Source: Propionivibrio sp.
GTDB lineage: Bacteria; Pseudomonadota; Gammaproteobacteria; Burkholderiales; Rhodocyclaceae
Assembly (NCBI GenBank): GCA_016705685.1
Contig: JADJLB010000012.1
Location: 1 to 64,000, forward strand
DNA: 64,000 bases
Direction of reading: 5' to 3'
Under the pieces are notes generated by a model. It did no database searches. It was not told the DNA's origin and saw only the letters and a list, made by a program, of their open reading frames with translations. Within the stretch, counting starts at the first letter, position 1. Each line of letters starts with the position of its first letter. Position numbers and translations under genes: made by a program. Below are positions 10,445-19,136 of this stretch, piece by piece.

Positions 10445-10527
10445 GAGAGAGGTCCTTTTAAATAGTTCATAAATACGGTACAACAGGATTATTGAAAAAG
10501 CAACGGTATCGGGTACCCTTACGATCT

Positions 10528-10886
10528 ATGAGTCGACCCCTAGCGCACCCGAATAGCGAAGACATCACCGTGGCGGGCATTCTGCACGCCCTCGCCGACC
10601 CGGTACGGCTGGCCATCGTCAGCGAACTGCTGAAAGCGGAAGCCGGTTTGAACTGCACGCAAATGACCGACCGGCTCGAAGTCGACATGCCGAAATCAAC
10701 CTGCTCTCAGCACTATCGCATTCTGCGAGAGTCGGGTTTGATCGTCAGCGAACGCAAAGGCGTGGAACTCACGAGCCACGTGCGCCTGCGCGAACTGGAG
10801 ACGCGATTCCCCGGATTACTCAATCGATTCTCAAAGCGCACGAACAGGAAACGACGAAAACTAGGCGGCGAGGGCGTGGCGGATAG
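10528..10886 (+). CDS. ArsR-family transcriptional regulator (likely one-base error near the 3' end)
   Basis: The protein (from ATG 10528) is a winged-helix ArsR-type repressor: ILHALADPVRLAIVSELL (helix 1-2), then LNCTQMTDRLEVDMPKST and CSQHYRILRESGLI, the recognition helix. No metal-binding Cys cluster typical of ArsR/SmtB is evident, so it may sense an electrophile or organic ligand. The frame shifts at about 10822: restoring one base after LLN gives SILKAHEQETTK...RGRGG with stop TAG at 10884-10886, the normal family ending. The divergent nemA gene suggests it represses the reductase. Confidence 0.75.
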
Positions 10887-11116
10887 AGCAGTTGCCAGAA
10901 CGGGTAGATGGTAGCAATAGCGACGGTGTAGAAAGAACAATGAAGAGGGGTTAGCACAGCACTGAATTTCTCCAAGAAATATTCGAAGCTGACCCTTTTG
11001 GGTTCCCAATCGTCAAAACAGGCTTACCATGGAACGAGAAATTGCACACTCCGGCGGTCGACAATCCTTGACTTCCAAGACAGTTGCTTGATCGTTCGGC
11101 CGCTCTTGGCTCAGGT
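10887..11116. other. Unassigned spacer
   Basis: No gene is recognisable here. On the minus strand a frame beginning MNLSQERPNDQA overlaps the stop of the next gene by ATGA (about 11117-11120). It closes after ~35 codons, so a damaged gene remnant is possible but unsupported. Confidence 0.3.
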
Positions 11117-11372
11117 TCATTGGCTCTCCCTGCAAGGCTGAGCAAGCTGCTCGACGAGACTCTTTGCCGCTCCAAGTAGGATCTCCAGATCGGGAAGTTG
11201 TGGGTACGCAGAAAGGGCTTCTCCGTACGCTGGGTACTCGAACAGCTTGCCGTTGTAGTAGGTGGTGGCCTTGCGGATTTCAGCAGCCTCAGCCCTGGAT
11301 AGCGGCACCAGGGAACTTAGATTCTTTGCCTCCGCTTGGGTGAGGATTGCGTCGAGGTTGTGCCCATACCCG
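11117..11372 (-). pseudogene. 3' fragment of an unidentified, possibly HEPN-like gene
   Basis: The last ~85 codons of a minus-strand gene remain: YGHNLDAILTQAEAKNLSS, then AEIRKATTYYNGKLFEYPA, ending AKSLVEQLAQPCRESQ. A GHNL motif followed by a helical tail is reminiscent of HEPN-type proteins, but this is weak. The coding sequence stops making sense exactly where the IS1182-type transposase begins (11373-11375), so the 5' part was probably lost by that insertion. Confidence 0.4.
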
Positions 11373-13073
11373 ACATGGCCCGTTACAAAGTCATCGACAC
11401 CAGCCCGCGTTTTCTCGCGGTGGATTTGGAGAAGCAGTTGTTGCCCGGCACCTTCGAACATGCCCTGAACTACCTTGTCGATCACGAACTCGATCTGCGC
11501 CGCTTCGACGCCCGCTATCGGAATGACTTCACTGGCGCTAGCGCCTATGCACCCGCACTGTTGCTCAAGGTTGTCTTGTTCGCCTACAGCCGGGGGCATT
11601 GTCAGTAGCCGGGAGATCGAACGTGCCTGCCGCGAGCAGGTCACCTTCATTGCACTCAGTGGTGATTGCGCGCCACACTTCACCACCTTTGCCGACTTTG
11701 TTTCTACGCTGGGCGCCGAGATCGGGCCGCTGTTCAAGGAAGTCCTGCTCATCTGCGACCGGCAAGGCCTGATCGGCCGCGAGATGTTCGCCATCGATGG
11801 CGTCAAGTTGCCCAGCAATGCCAGCAAAGGCAAGAGCGGCACTCGGGCCGATTTCAGCCGCCAGGCCGACAAGATGGAAGCGGCCGCCAAAGCAATGCTC
11901 GCCCGCCATCGCGAGAACGACGCCCGACCGATTGAATCCGATCTGACGGCCAAGGCGGCCCAACGTATCGAGCGGCTTCAGCGCGACGCCACCCAACTGC
12001 GCCGCTGGCTCAAGAAGCATCCCGAGGATCGCAAAGGCGCCAAAGGCAAGGTGATCAAGAGCAACCGCACGGATAACGACTCCGCCAAGATGGCCACATC
12101 CAAGGGCGTCATTCAAGGCTACACCGGCGTCGCCGCCGTCGATGATCGCCACCAGATCATTATCGAAGCGCAAGCCCACGGCACCGGCAGCGAGCAGGCG
12201 CTCCTGATGCCGGTGGTCGCCGCCGCCACACCTGTGTGCACGCTCGACACGCTAATCACGGCCGACGCCGGCTACCACAGTGAAGCCAACCTCAAGGCAC
12301 TGGCCGAGACGCATCGACCGGCGCTGATTGCCGACAGCCAGATGCGCCAGCGCGATGAACGTTTCAAGGATCAGGCCACGCACAAGGCCCAACCCGATCC
12401 GCTCTACGACAAGGCCCATCCCAAGAAGACCGCCGGTCACTACCGGCCCCAGGATTTCGACTACGATGCGCAAGCCGGTACCTGTATCTGTCCGGCGGGC
12501 AAGAGGCTCTACCAGAACGGCGCCAACTGCCATCACAATGGCCAGGTCGGTACCAAGTTCCAAGGGGCGCTACGCGATTGTCTGCCCTGTACGCTACGCG
12601 AGAAGTGCCTGAGGAAGCCCGAGACGACGAAGACCCGTCAGGTGATGTTCTTTCGCGGTAAGGCGGATAAAACGGCGGTGAACTATAGCGAGATCATGCG
12701 GCGAGCGATTGATTCGGAGCGCGGAAGGCAACTCTACGGGAAACGCTTCGCCACGGTGGAACCGGTGTTCGGCAATATCCGCCACAACAAAGGGCTGGAC
12801 CGCTTCACGCTGCGCGGGCAGACGAAGGTCGATACGCAGTGGAAGTTGTTCTGCCTGGTACACAATATCGAGAAGCTGGCGCATCACGGCTATGCACAGT
12901 AGGCGAAGAAGGCACGGCAGACCCTCCCCAAGGGACATGCCGGCGGTTTGAGACAAACGTCGCCGCTGGCGGGACGGCGAAGCACCTCATCAAAACGCGA
13001 AATGACCAGTGGCGCCGATGAATCCGGCGCCATTCGTTTGTCAAAATTCGGCTAAAAAGGGGTTTTTCTACAG
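11373..13073 (+). mobile_element. IS1182-family insertion sequence, possibly 5'-truncated
   Basis: The element is defined by its transposase. The left junction lies only a few bases before the ATG, because host gene sequence reads through to about 11365. The normal promoter and left terminal repeat therefore seem missing. The right end is placed where attC sequence starts (13074); the 170 bp after the transposase contain a GGCGCC-flanked hairpin at about 13012-13032. Terminal inverted repeats could not be matched by eye, so both ends are approximate. Confidence 0.5.
11375..12902 (+). pseudogene. IS1182-family transposase (frameshift in a G5 run)
   Basis: The N-terminal part (MARYKVIDTSPRFLAVDLEK, PGTFEHALNYLVDHELDL) ends prematurely at about 11609. 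The remaining ~440 codons (REIERACREQVTFIALSG, then FAIDGVKLPSNASKGKSG and ITADAGYHSE) lie one frame over. An extra G in GGGGG at about 11590 explains the break. The DDE-type catalytic D residues (AIDG, TADAG) and the C-terminal YGKRFATVEPVFGNIRHNKG segment with the final E are present. Full length would be about 509 residues, normal for IS1182. Confidence 0.85.
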
Positions 13074-13140
13074 CTTCAACGTTTGAATTCACCGGCCTGC
13101 GCGGCTTTTCGCGCAGGTCCGGTGGAATGATTGGTTCGAC
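13074..13140 (-). repeat. Integron attC site (67 bp) of the brnTA cassette
   Basis: The plus strand has TTCAACG at the left core and GGTTCGAC at the right core, with the imperfect hairpin CCTGCGCGGC/GCGCAGG in between. It is nearly identical to the attC at 22636-22702. It lies directly downstream of brnA on the minus strand, the normal place for a cassette's own attC. Confidence 0.8.
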
Positions 13141-13147
13141 CCCATTC

Positions 13148-13447
13148 TCACGTGCTACGGGAATGACGTGCTACGTACTGGCGAAGAACGCCATCCATTC
13201 GTGATTGCCAGCCTTCACCGGTGGATTTGAAGAACTCCACGACCTCTTGGCTGTAGCGCACGGACACGAGCAATTTCTTGTGTTCGGATTTTGGACGGCC
13301 ACGCAACGCTCGGATCGGAACCATCGACTTGAGTTGCTTTGGCGTAAGTGGTTGTGCGTCAGGATCACTTTTGGCAGCAGCAGTAATGGCTCGGTCCTCT
13401 TCTGCGGTCGGCATGAGAATGGTGGGACGCTTAGAGATTTTCGACAT
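13148..13447 (-). CDS. brnA: BrnA-type antitoxin
   Basis: This 99-residue protein is typical of BrnA: a flexible N terminus (SKISKRPTILMPTAEED), a GRPKSEHKKLLVSVRYSQEVVEFFKSTGEGWQ core (quoted in part) and a ribbon-helix-helix-like C terminus ending RMDGVLRQYVARHSRST. It binds and inhibits BrnT and represses the pair. It overlaps brnT by 17 nt, so translation is coupled. It is the 3' gene of an integron cassette; its stop lies 8 bp from the attC site. Confidence 0.85.
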   Translation of the reverse strand: MSKISKRPTILMPTAEEDRAITAAAKSDPDAQPLTPKQLKSMVPIRALRGRPKSEHKKLLVSVRYSQEVVEFFKSTGEGWQSRMDGVLRQYVARHSRST

Positions 13448-13700
13448 AGTGTTTTACCTCGCGACGATTGGCACGGCGCAGACTGATGACCCTTCGCGCT
13501 TCACCACGGTCTACAAACGCCACGTAGTACAGGATTTCGGTTTTCGGAGCGAGCGCGATCATTCGCGTTTCGCTGTACTCGAACCGGTCATCAATCCACA
13601 CCAGCGCGGCTTCCCAGTTGAGTTCTCCTGCCACGGACAGAGAAACGCCGTGTTTCGTTTGGTTTGCCAAGTCCTTGGCTGGATCGAACTCGATAAGCAT
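13431..13700 (-). CDS. brnT: BrnT-type toxin
   Basis: This 89-residue BrnT-family ribonuclease toxin shows IEFDPAKDLANQTKHGVSL at the N terminus (the conserved FDP.K...N..KHGV pattern), the central AALVWIDDRFEYSETRMIAL and the YVAFVDRGEARRVISLRRAN strand pair. BrnT has a RelE-like fold and cuts mRNA to arrest growth. A good promoter and a palindromic operator precede the start. As a cassette-borne toxin-antitoxin pair it probably stabilises the array. Confidence 0.85.
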   Translation of the reverse strand: MLIEFDPAKDLANQTKHGVSLSVAGELNWEAALVWIDDRFEYSETRMIALAPKTEILYYVAFVDRGEARRVISLRRANRREVKHYVENL

Positions 13701-13705
13701 GCTTT

Positions 13706-13734
13706 ACTGTAGCTACAATAAATACATCTGTCAA
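13706..13734 (-). promoter_or_regulatory. brnTA promoter with palindromic operator
   Basis: On the minus strand, TTGACA (13734-13729) and TACAGT (13711-13706) are separated by 17 bp. The perfect palindrome TGTAGCTACA at 13708-13717 overlaps the -10 and is a plausible BrnA operator. The cassette therefore does not depend on an integron promoter. Confidence 0.6.
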
Positions 13735-13761
13735 CGTGTTGCGCTGAGCGTTTTTTGTGGG

Positions 13762-14217
13762 GCCGAACGAATGAAAGGGACTTCCCCGTCCCGAGGCTGC
13801 GGCGGAAGCCGCAAACGGCAACGAGTGCCATGATGGGGTTTCACGATCACATCAGAACCACGAAAGGGGAAATCCATGAGCATTGTCACAGTCGGAATCG
13901 ATCTGGCCAAGCATGTGTTTGCCGTGCATGGCGTTGATGATAACGGTAAGTCCGCGCTGGTCAAGCCAAAAGTATCACGAGAGCATCTTCTGCCTCTCGT
14001 CGCACAGTTGCCACCCTGTGTCATCGGCATGGAAGCCTGCTCGGCGCGCACCACTGGGCACGGCTGTTTCGCCAACACGGCCACACCGTGCGACTGATCG
14101 CCCCCAAGTTCGTCACGCCCTATCGCCTGGGCGGCAAACGCGGCAAGAACGACGCGGCCGATGCGGCGGCGATCTGCGAAGCGGTGACCCGGCCCCACAT
14201 GCGCTTCGTCCCAATTG
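13762..14217 (+). mobile_element. Truncated IS1111-attC element, copy A, with attC half-core
   Basis: The attC core GGCCGAACG (to 13769) is followed directly by AATGAAAGGGACTTCCCC (13770 on), the same left end as the intact copy at 19031. The transposase starts at 13876 and matches the intact copy almost exactly until about 14217, where the left end of an IS21-type element begins. A one-base deletion (GCTCGG against GCTCCGG in the intact copy, near 14041) shifts its frame. Only the first third of the transposase and none of the 3' non-coding RNA region survive. Confidence 0.85.
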
Positions 14218-14223
14218 CGTATT

Positions 14224-14310
14224 TCGCGGCATCGTGACCGGTGATTTCGCCGAAGCGTGACCGACGTTTCACGAAAGCGTGACCGCGATTTCGCGCTGAA
14301 CGTGACCGAT
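14224..14310 (+). repeat. Left-end repeats of the outer IS21-type element
   Basis: Four direct copies of GTGACCG spaced about 22 bp apart, each followed by a GATTTCGC-like or GTTTCAC-like segment, resemble the multiple transposase-binding repeats at IS21 ends. They mark the start of the element that interrupted IS1111 copy A. Confidence 0.6.
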
Positions 14311-14370
14311 GAGGATGATGTTGCATGAATAGTTGAAGGTAGCCTTACCGCTTTTTGAAAGCGGACGAGG

Positions 14371-14658
14371 ATGCCTCAGGAAAGACTATCCATGCGCAAG
14401 ATACGAGACGTACTCCGCTACCGCCACAGCACCGGGCTCAGCCTGGACGCGACAGCTCGGGCGCTCAACATTTCCAAAGGCGTGGTCGCCAAATACATCC
14501 GACTGGCTGGTGCCGCCGGGTTGAGCTGGCCACTGCCTGACGAACTCGACGATAGTGGGCTGGAGAAACTGCTCTACCGGCAGGTCGCTGCCCGCGATCC
14601 CACCTACGCCGAACCTGATTACGCCTTGGTTCATCAGGAGTTGAAGAAGAAAGGCGTC
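14371..14658 (+). pseudogene. IstA of the outer IS21-type element, 5' part
   Basis: The protein begins with a helix-turn-helix region (SMRKIRDVLRYRHSTGLSLD, ALNISKGVVAKYIRLAGAAG), typical of IstA N termini, and runs to QELKKKGV at 14658. There a second IS21-family element is inserted. The frame continues exactly at 17471 (TLTLLWEEYLQ) once the inserted element and one copy of the GGCGTC target duplication are removed. Confidence 0.85.
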
Positions 14659-14663
14659 TGTCA

Positions 14664-14785
14664 GCGACCGGCATATTCGAGCCACTTGATGATCGGCGTA
14701 TTCGGTCCAGTGCGTGACCGGCCTATATAAGCCACCTTGCGACCGGCGTATTCGGTCCAGGCGATGATCGGCGTATTCGAGCCAG
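14664..14785. repeat. IS21 left-end repeats, five copies
   Basis: Five ~21-bp copies follow the pattern GA(C/T)CGGC(G/A)TATTCG(G/A)(T/G)CCA. Two similar copies in inverse orientation lie at the right end (about 17415-17460). In IS21 these are transposase-binding sites. Confidence 0.75.
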
Positions 14786-14871
14786 TGAGCAGGGGAAACA
14801 CATAACGGGCATCTTGGGAATTTGATTGCGGTTCCGCGTACCCTCGGCGGTTTTTTTGCCGGGAGAAGGCG

Positions 14872-16413
14872 ATGGGCCGAAGGAGAATCGAGATGCACCA
14901 CTACCGACAGGCTCTGATGCGGATGCGTCAGGGCGACTCGGACCGCGACATCGCCAAGAGCGGTCTGATGTGCCGGGCGAACGCCGCCAGTTTGCGGATA
15001 CTGGCCCAAACGCAAGGCTGGCTGGATGGCAGCGCCACGTTGCCCGAGGATGTGGCGATCGCCCAAGCACTGGCGCCACCGAAACGCGCCAGCACCACCA
15101 TTTCCGGGCTGGAACCGCTGCGCGAGCAAATGGCCGGTTGGCTGGGTCAGGGCGTCTCCGGCGTCGTCATCCACACCGCATTGAAGCGCGAACACGGCTA
15201 CACCGGCAGTTATTCGGCGGTGCGCCGGATGCTCGCCACGCTCAAACGCGAGGTGCCGCCCGATGCCACCGTCCGCCTGATCTTCGCTCCCGGCGAAGCC
15301 GCCCAGGTCGACTTCGGTGCCGGCCCCATGCTCGCCAATCCGGTCGGCGAGATCCGCCGGACCTGGGCCTTCGTCATGACGCTCTGCTTCTCGCGCCACC
15401 AGTACGTCGAGTTCGTCTGGGATCAGACGGTAGCCACCTGGCTCGGCTGCCACCGGCGCGCCTTCGAATGGTTCGGCGCCGTTCCGGACCGGGTCATCAT
15501 CGACAACGCCAAGTGCGCGATCATCAAGGCGTGCCGCCACGACCCGCAGACCCAGCGTTCCTACGCCGATTGCGCCGAAGGCTACGGCTTCCGGATCGAT
15601 GCCTGTCCGCCGCACGACCCGCAGAAGAAGGGCATCGTCGAGTCCGGCGTCAAATACCTGAAGGGCAACTTCCTGCCACTCAAGACCTTTCGCGACCTGA
15701 GCGACCTCAATACCCAGGCGAAGGGCTGGGTTGTCGAGGAGGCCGGCATCCGCCGGCACGGCACCACCGGCGAGGCGCCACTCGCCCGCTTCGAATTGGA
15801 ACGGGCGCTCCTCTTGCCGCTGCCTGCCGTCGCCCCCGACCTCGGCGTCTGGTCGCAGGCGAGCTTGCACCGGGATTGCCACATCCAGTTTGATCGCGCC
15901 TTCTATTCGGCACCGTGGCCCTTGATCGGCAAACGCCTGTGGCTGAAGGCCAGCGACGGCATGGTCTCGATCTACGACGAATTCCGTGTCGTCGCCGCCC
16001 ACGCCCGGGCTCTGCGCCCAGGTGATCGACGTACTGTGCGCGATCATCTGCCGCCCGAGGCGCAAGCCTTCTTCGCCCACGACCGGGAATGGTGCCTGGA
16101 ACAGGCCGCTCACGTCGGCCCGGCCTGCGCCGAGTTGATCGCGCAGTTGCTTTCGGATCGCATCGTCGAACGCCTGCGTGCCGCCCAGGGCGTGCTGCGA
16201 CTGGTCAAGCCCTACACGGCGCTTCGCCTCGAAGCGGCCTGCGCCCGGGCGTTGGCGCATGGCTCGCCGTTCTACCGGACGGTGAAGACGATCCTCGCCG
16301 GCGGTCACGATCTGCGTGCTGCCGAGTCGATCATGCCGGCGACTACGCCGCACTCGGGCCGCTTTGCCCGCGACGCCGCCAGCCTCTTCGCCGCGTCCGA
16401 GTCGCTGCATTGA
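14872..16413 (+). CDS. istA: IS21-family transposase IstA
   Basis: This intact 513-residue protein has an N-terminal helix-turn-helix (HHYRQALMRMRQGDSDRDIA) and a DDE integrase core. The D residues are in AAQVDFGAGP (~residue 143) and RVIIDNAKC (~210), and the catalytic E is in KGIVESGVKYLKGNF (~253). The C-terminal region has the FDRAFYSAPW strand typical of IstA. It cuts and joins the element ends and acts with IstB. GTG/ATG alternatives exist upstream, but ATG 14872 matches the family start. Confidence 0.9.
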   Translation: MGRRRIEMHHYRQALMRMRQGDSDRDIAKSGLMCRANAASLRILAQTQGWLDGSATLPEDVAIAQALAPPKRASTTISGLEPLREQMAGWLGQGVSGVVIHTALKREHGYTGSYSAVRRMLATLKREVPPDATVRLIFAPGEAAQVDFGAGPMLANPVGEIRRTWAFVMTLCFSRHQYVEFVWDQTVATWLGCHRRAFEWFGAVPDRVIIDNAKCAIIKACRHDPQTQRSYADCAEGYGFRIDACPPHDPQKKGIVESGVKYLKGNFLPLKTFRDLSDLNTQAKGWVVEEAGIRRHGTTGEAPLARFELERALLLPLPAVAPDLGVWSQASLHRDCHIQFDRAFYSAPWPLIGKRLWLKASDGMVSIYDEFRVVAAHARALRPGDRRTVRDHLPPEAQAFFAHDREWCLEQAAHVGPACAELIAQLLSDRIVERLRAAQGVLRLVKPYTALRLEAACARALAHGSPFYRTVKTILAGGHDLRAAESIMPATTPHSGRFARDAASLFAASESLH

Positions 16414-16592
16414 CCGCCGCCTTGTTCTCCATGGCTGGAGACGGCTTTCTGCCGTCTCCAGCCATGAATCAGCGTATTGCCCGTGGTCGGGCGTCAAGGT
16501 TTCGCTGCGCCGGGCTTGGCCCGACCTTGACCCCCGGCCACGGGTTTCCCCCTGCGGCCCTGGCGTCGCTTTATCCTTGAAGGAGTTGTCTC

Positions 16593-17381
16593 TTGAATCC
16601 CGTTCCTGAACTCGCCCCGAATCTCAAACAGCTTCGCCTTTCCGGCATCCTCGATTCGCTCGATGCCCGTAATCGGCAGGCGATCGAATCGAAGCTCGCC
16701 TACACCGAGTTTCTCTCGCTCCTGATCCACGATGAGGTGGCCCGCCGTGAACAGAAGAAGTTCGCGCTGCGGCTGCGTCGCGCCGCCTTCCGTTCCGGCA
16801 AGTCGCTCGACGGTTTCGATTTCTCGCGCTTGCCGAACGTCAATCAGGCGCTGATCCATGACCTCGCGACCGGCCGCTATCTCGGCGAGAAGGCGCCGGT
16901 GCTGATTGTCGGGCCTTGCGGCACCGGCAAGAGCCATCTGGCGCAAGCCCTCGGCCATTGCGCAGTACGCCAGGGCGTCGATGTGTTGTTTACAACGCAG
17001 GCGCAGCTTTCGGCCAGCCTGACGGCAGCGCGTGCCGTCGGCACCTTCGAGCGCAAACTCGCCACGCTGGCCCGCGTACCGCTGCTGATCGTCGACGATT
17101 TCGGACTCAAACCGATGCGCCCGCCGGTCGATGAAGACTTCCATGACTTGATTGCCGAGCGCTATGAGCAGGTAGCAACGATCGTCACCAGCAATCTCGA
17201 TTTCAGTGAGTGGGATCAGGCGTTTCCAGCCAACCGCCTGCTCGCCGCCGCGACCCTCGATCGCCTGCGCCACAACGCCTATTGCTTGACCCTCGATGGC
17301 GATTCCTATCGCTCACCGAAACAGGCCCCAGCCACCAGAAAATCAGTGCATGAAAAACAGGTAAAATCAGCCAACTCTTAA
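16593..17381 (+). CDS. istB: IS21-family ATP-binding protein IstB
   Basis: This 262-residue AAA+ ATPase has a Walker A GPCGTGKSHLAQALG (~residues 108-122), Walker B LLIVDDFGL (~168-176) and the arginine/sensor region LDRLRHNAYCLTLDG near the C terminus. IstB selects and remodels target DNA for IstA. It lies 179 bp after istA, in the same direction. It is intact. Confidence 0.92.
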   Translation: MNPVPELAPNLKQLRLSGILDSLDARNRQAIESKLAYTEFLSLLIHDEVARREQKKFALRLRRAAFRSGKSLDGFDFSRLPNVNQALIHDLATGRYLGEKAPVLIVGPCGTGKSHLAQALGHCAVRQGVDVLFTTQAQLSASLTAARAVGTFERKLATLARVPLLIVDDFGLKPMRPPVDEDFHDLIAERYEQVATIVTSNLDFSEWDQAFPANRLLAAATLDRLRHNAYCLTLDGDSYRSPKQAPATRKSVHEKQVKSANS

Positions 17382-17464
17382 CCCCCAAAAGCTGCCCGTT
17401 GGACCCCCTGAAACTGGCTCATATACGCCGATCATGGGTGGCTCATTTACGGCGGTCAATGACA

Positions 17465-17683
17465 GGCGTCACGCTTACGCTACTCTGGGAAGAGTACCTG
17501 CAAGTGGTCGGCGGGCACGGCTACCAATATGACCGAAGGAAATCCCTGTGGGACACTGCCTTCTGCACCCGTTACAAGGACTGGACGGGCCAGCTGAAGC
17601 GCTCCATGCGCCAGATTCACCGTGCAGGCGAGAAGCTATTTGCCGACTATGCGGGGCCGACGGTTCCGATCATTGATACGGTT
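17465..17683 (+). pseudogene. IstA of the outer IS21-type element, middle part
   Basis: After the target duplication, the interrupted istA resumes with TLTLLWEEYLQ and continues through SLWDTAFCTRYKDWTGQLKR to KLFADYAGPTVPI, containing the first catalytic aspartate. It ends at about 17683, where sequence of an unrelated IS91-type transposase begins. The rest of this istA and its istB are missing. Confidence 0.8.
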
Positions 17684-18330
17684 ACCACCCGCATTTGCAT
17701 TTGGCCATGCCGGCGGCGGCGCTCGACGGCAAGTGCCGGCGCTGGCGGACCAAGCCGCGCGGCAAAGGCAACGGCTACTTGTTCAACCACCGTGCCCTGG
17801 CCAAGGTCTTTCGCGCCAAGCTGCTGGCGGCCCTGGGCCGTGAAGGTCTGAAACTGCCCGCCTGTCACCCGCAGAAATGGGTGGTCGACTGCAAGGGCGT
17901 CGGCACGGGTGAAAAAGCCTTGGTCTATCTTGGCCGCTATCTCTATCGGGGCGTCATTCAGGAAAAGGATATCCTGGCCTGTGACGAGAAGCAGGTCAGC
18001 TTTCGCTACCGCGATAGCCAGACCGGCAAGATGGCGGTGCGCACGGTGAGCGGCGCCACCTTCCTCTGGCTGATTCTGCAACACGTCTTGCCCAAGGGGT
18101 TTCGGCGCGCCCGCAACTTCGGCTTTCTGCATCCCAACAGCAAACGCTTGATCGCGCTGTTGCAGGTGGTGCTGAAGGTGATGCCCAGCACCGACCTGAC
18201 TTGGATGAAACCACGGCCGCCGTTTCTGTGCGCGTGCTGCGGGGCGCCGATGCAGGTGGTACGAAGGCGTATTCCGTCGGCACGCGACCGATGGCGTGCC
18301 GCTAGCTCGGCCGAGGGCGTGAGCATGTAA
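17678..18330 (+). pseudogene. IS91-family Y2 transposase, C-terminal fragment
   Basis: Starting inside the HUH motif (YHPHLHLAM, about 17682-17708), the frame runs ~215 codons to TAA at 18328-18330. It includes FNHRALAKVFRAKLLAALG, the catalytic tyrosine region LVYLGRYLYRGVIQEKD, and LQHVLPKGFRRARNFGFLHP. The N-terminal zinc-binding half is gone. It is clearly different from the two complete IS91 elements at 25014 and 28918, which have YLGRYTHRVAISN at the same place. It is a remnant only. Confidence 0.8.
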
Positions 18331-18562
18331 GCCGCTCGCCATCAGGTTGCGAATGCGCCATTCGGCGCCACGGACGTGCTCGGCCTGAAATCACCAGGAA
18401 TCGTGGATTCGGTCGGCAAAACGGCTGAATCTGGCGACGCGCCGTTGCAATGACGGTGCAGTGACCAGTGTCCGAGGGCTTTCTATTGCGAAAAGCCCTT
18501 GGGCGCGGTCAAGGACAAAAAGATATTTCCAGAGGGCATTACCCAACGACCGAACCGGACCT
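18331..18562. other. Non-coding remnant between IS91 fragment and attC
   Basis: No gene is visible. There is a short hairpin at about 18477-18500 (GGGCTTT...AAAGCCC), and a second core-like ACCCAAC at 18541-18547 just outside the attC site. It may be left over from a lost cassette. Confidence 0.4.
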
Positions 18563-18625
18563 GTCCAACAACCGGTTCAGATCGTGGCTCGCTTCGCGAT
18601 CACGATCTAACCTTGATCGTTGGGC
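18563..18625 (-). repeat. Integron attC site (63 bp)
   Basis: Core sites are GTCCAAC (18563-18569) and GTTGGGC (18619-18625) on the plus strand. The inner stem AGATCGTG/CACGATCT is closed by a GCTCGC..GCGAT segment. It lies immediately downstream (minus strand) of the 116-residue membrane protein gene. Confidence 0.8.
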
Positions 18626-18626
18626 G

Positions 18627-18977
18627 TCAGTCAGCTTTCCCTATGATTGCTTCGGCCTTCCTGTGATGATCCGCCAACTGTGCTTCGCCATATGAAGGAT
18701 CGAGTTCAAAAGCGATGCGTTCGGCGTTTAGGTATCTCCACGCTGCAATATAGGCGTTGGCTTTCGCACCGGATTTCAAAAAAGTAATTGCCGCTGTCGC
18801 GACAGCAATTGCGATAGGTAGGTACTCGAATTGGGTGGCCTTATTTGCTGCGATCCACGCGGTACCGATGGAGGAGGTTAGGCCAAGAGAGTAATGGACA
18901 AAATTCCAAAACCAGAATGCTTTCCACCAATTGCACAATTGCTTGGTTATTTGGGGTGGTGTTTCTCGCAAAGCCAT
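18627..18977 (-). CDS. Cassette-encoded membrane protein, SLATT-like
   Basis: This 116-residue protein has two predicted membrane helices (about residues 28-46 and 52-68) followed by an amphipathic helix with a regular pattern (KSGAKANAYIAAWRYLNAER). This two-helix plus cytosolic-helix layout resembles SLATT/DUF4231 proteins, thought to form pores in conflict systems; the assignment is by architecture only. ATG 18977 has a good ribosome site (GAGGAGGTAGCA). It is the only gene of its cassette, between an IS1111-disrupted attC upstream and its own attC downstream. Confidence 0.65.
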   Translation of the reverse strand: MALRETPPQITKQLCNWWKAFWFWNFVHYSLGLTSSIGTAWIAANKATQFEYLPIAIAVATAAITFLKSGAKANAYIAAWRYLNAERIAFELDPSYGEAQLADHHRKAEAIIGKAD

Positions 18978-19136
18978 TGCTACCTCCTCAGGAAATGGCG
19001 TGGGGTGTTGATGGATGATGACGTCCAACGAATGAAAGGGACTTCCCCGTCCCGAGGCTGCGGCGGAAGCCGCAAACGGCAACGAGTGCCATGATGGGAT
19101 TTCGAGAGCACATCAAAACCACGAAAGGGGAAGTCC

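Larger units (their letters stand above)
14659..17464 (+). mobile_element. Complete IS21-family element (2806 bp)
   Basis: The ends are TGTCAGCGACCGGC...(left) and ...GGCGGTCAATGACA (right), imperfect inverted repeats starting TGTCA. The element is flanked by GGCGTC at 14653-14658 and 17465-17470, a 6-bp target duplication inside an older istA gene. It carries istA and istB in the usual order. Left-end repeats lie at 14664-14785. Intact genes, inverted repeats and target duplication together suggest it is recent and possibly active. Confidence 0.9.

Noticed and set aside
11090..11108. GTTCGGCC-like core that could start another attC before the gene fragment at 11117
   Set aside because: No second core or hairpin arms were found at a suitable distance.
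14386..16497. 703-codon minus-strand frame across the IS21 element
   Set aside because: It is the antisense of istA and spans an insertion junction; composition is typical of a high-GC shadow frame.
18541..18562. Second core-like ACCCAAC outside the attC at 18563
   Set aside because: No matching partner core or arms; probably chance or a worn remnant.
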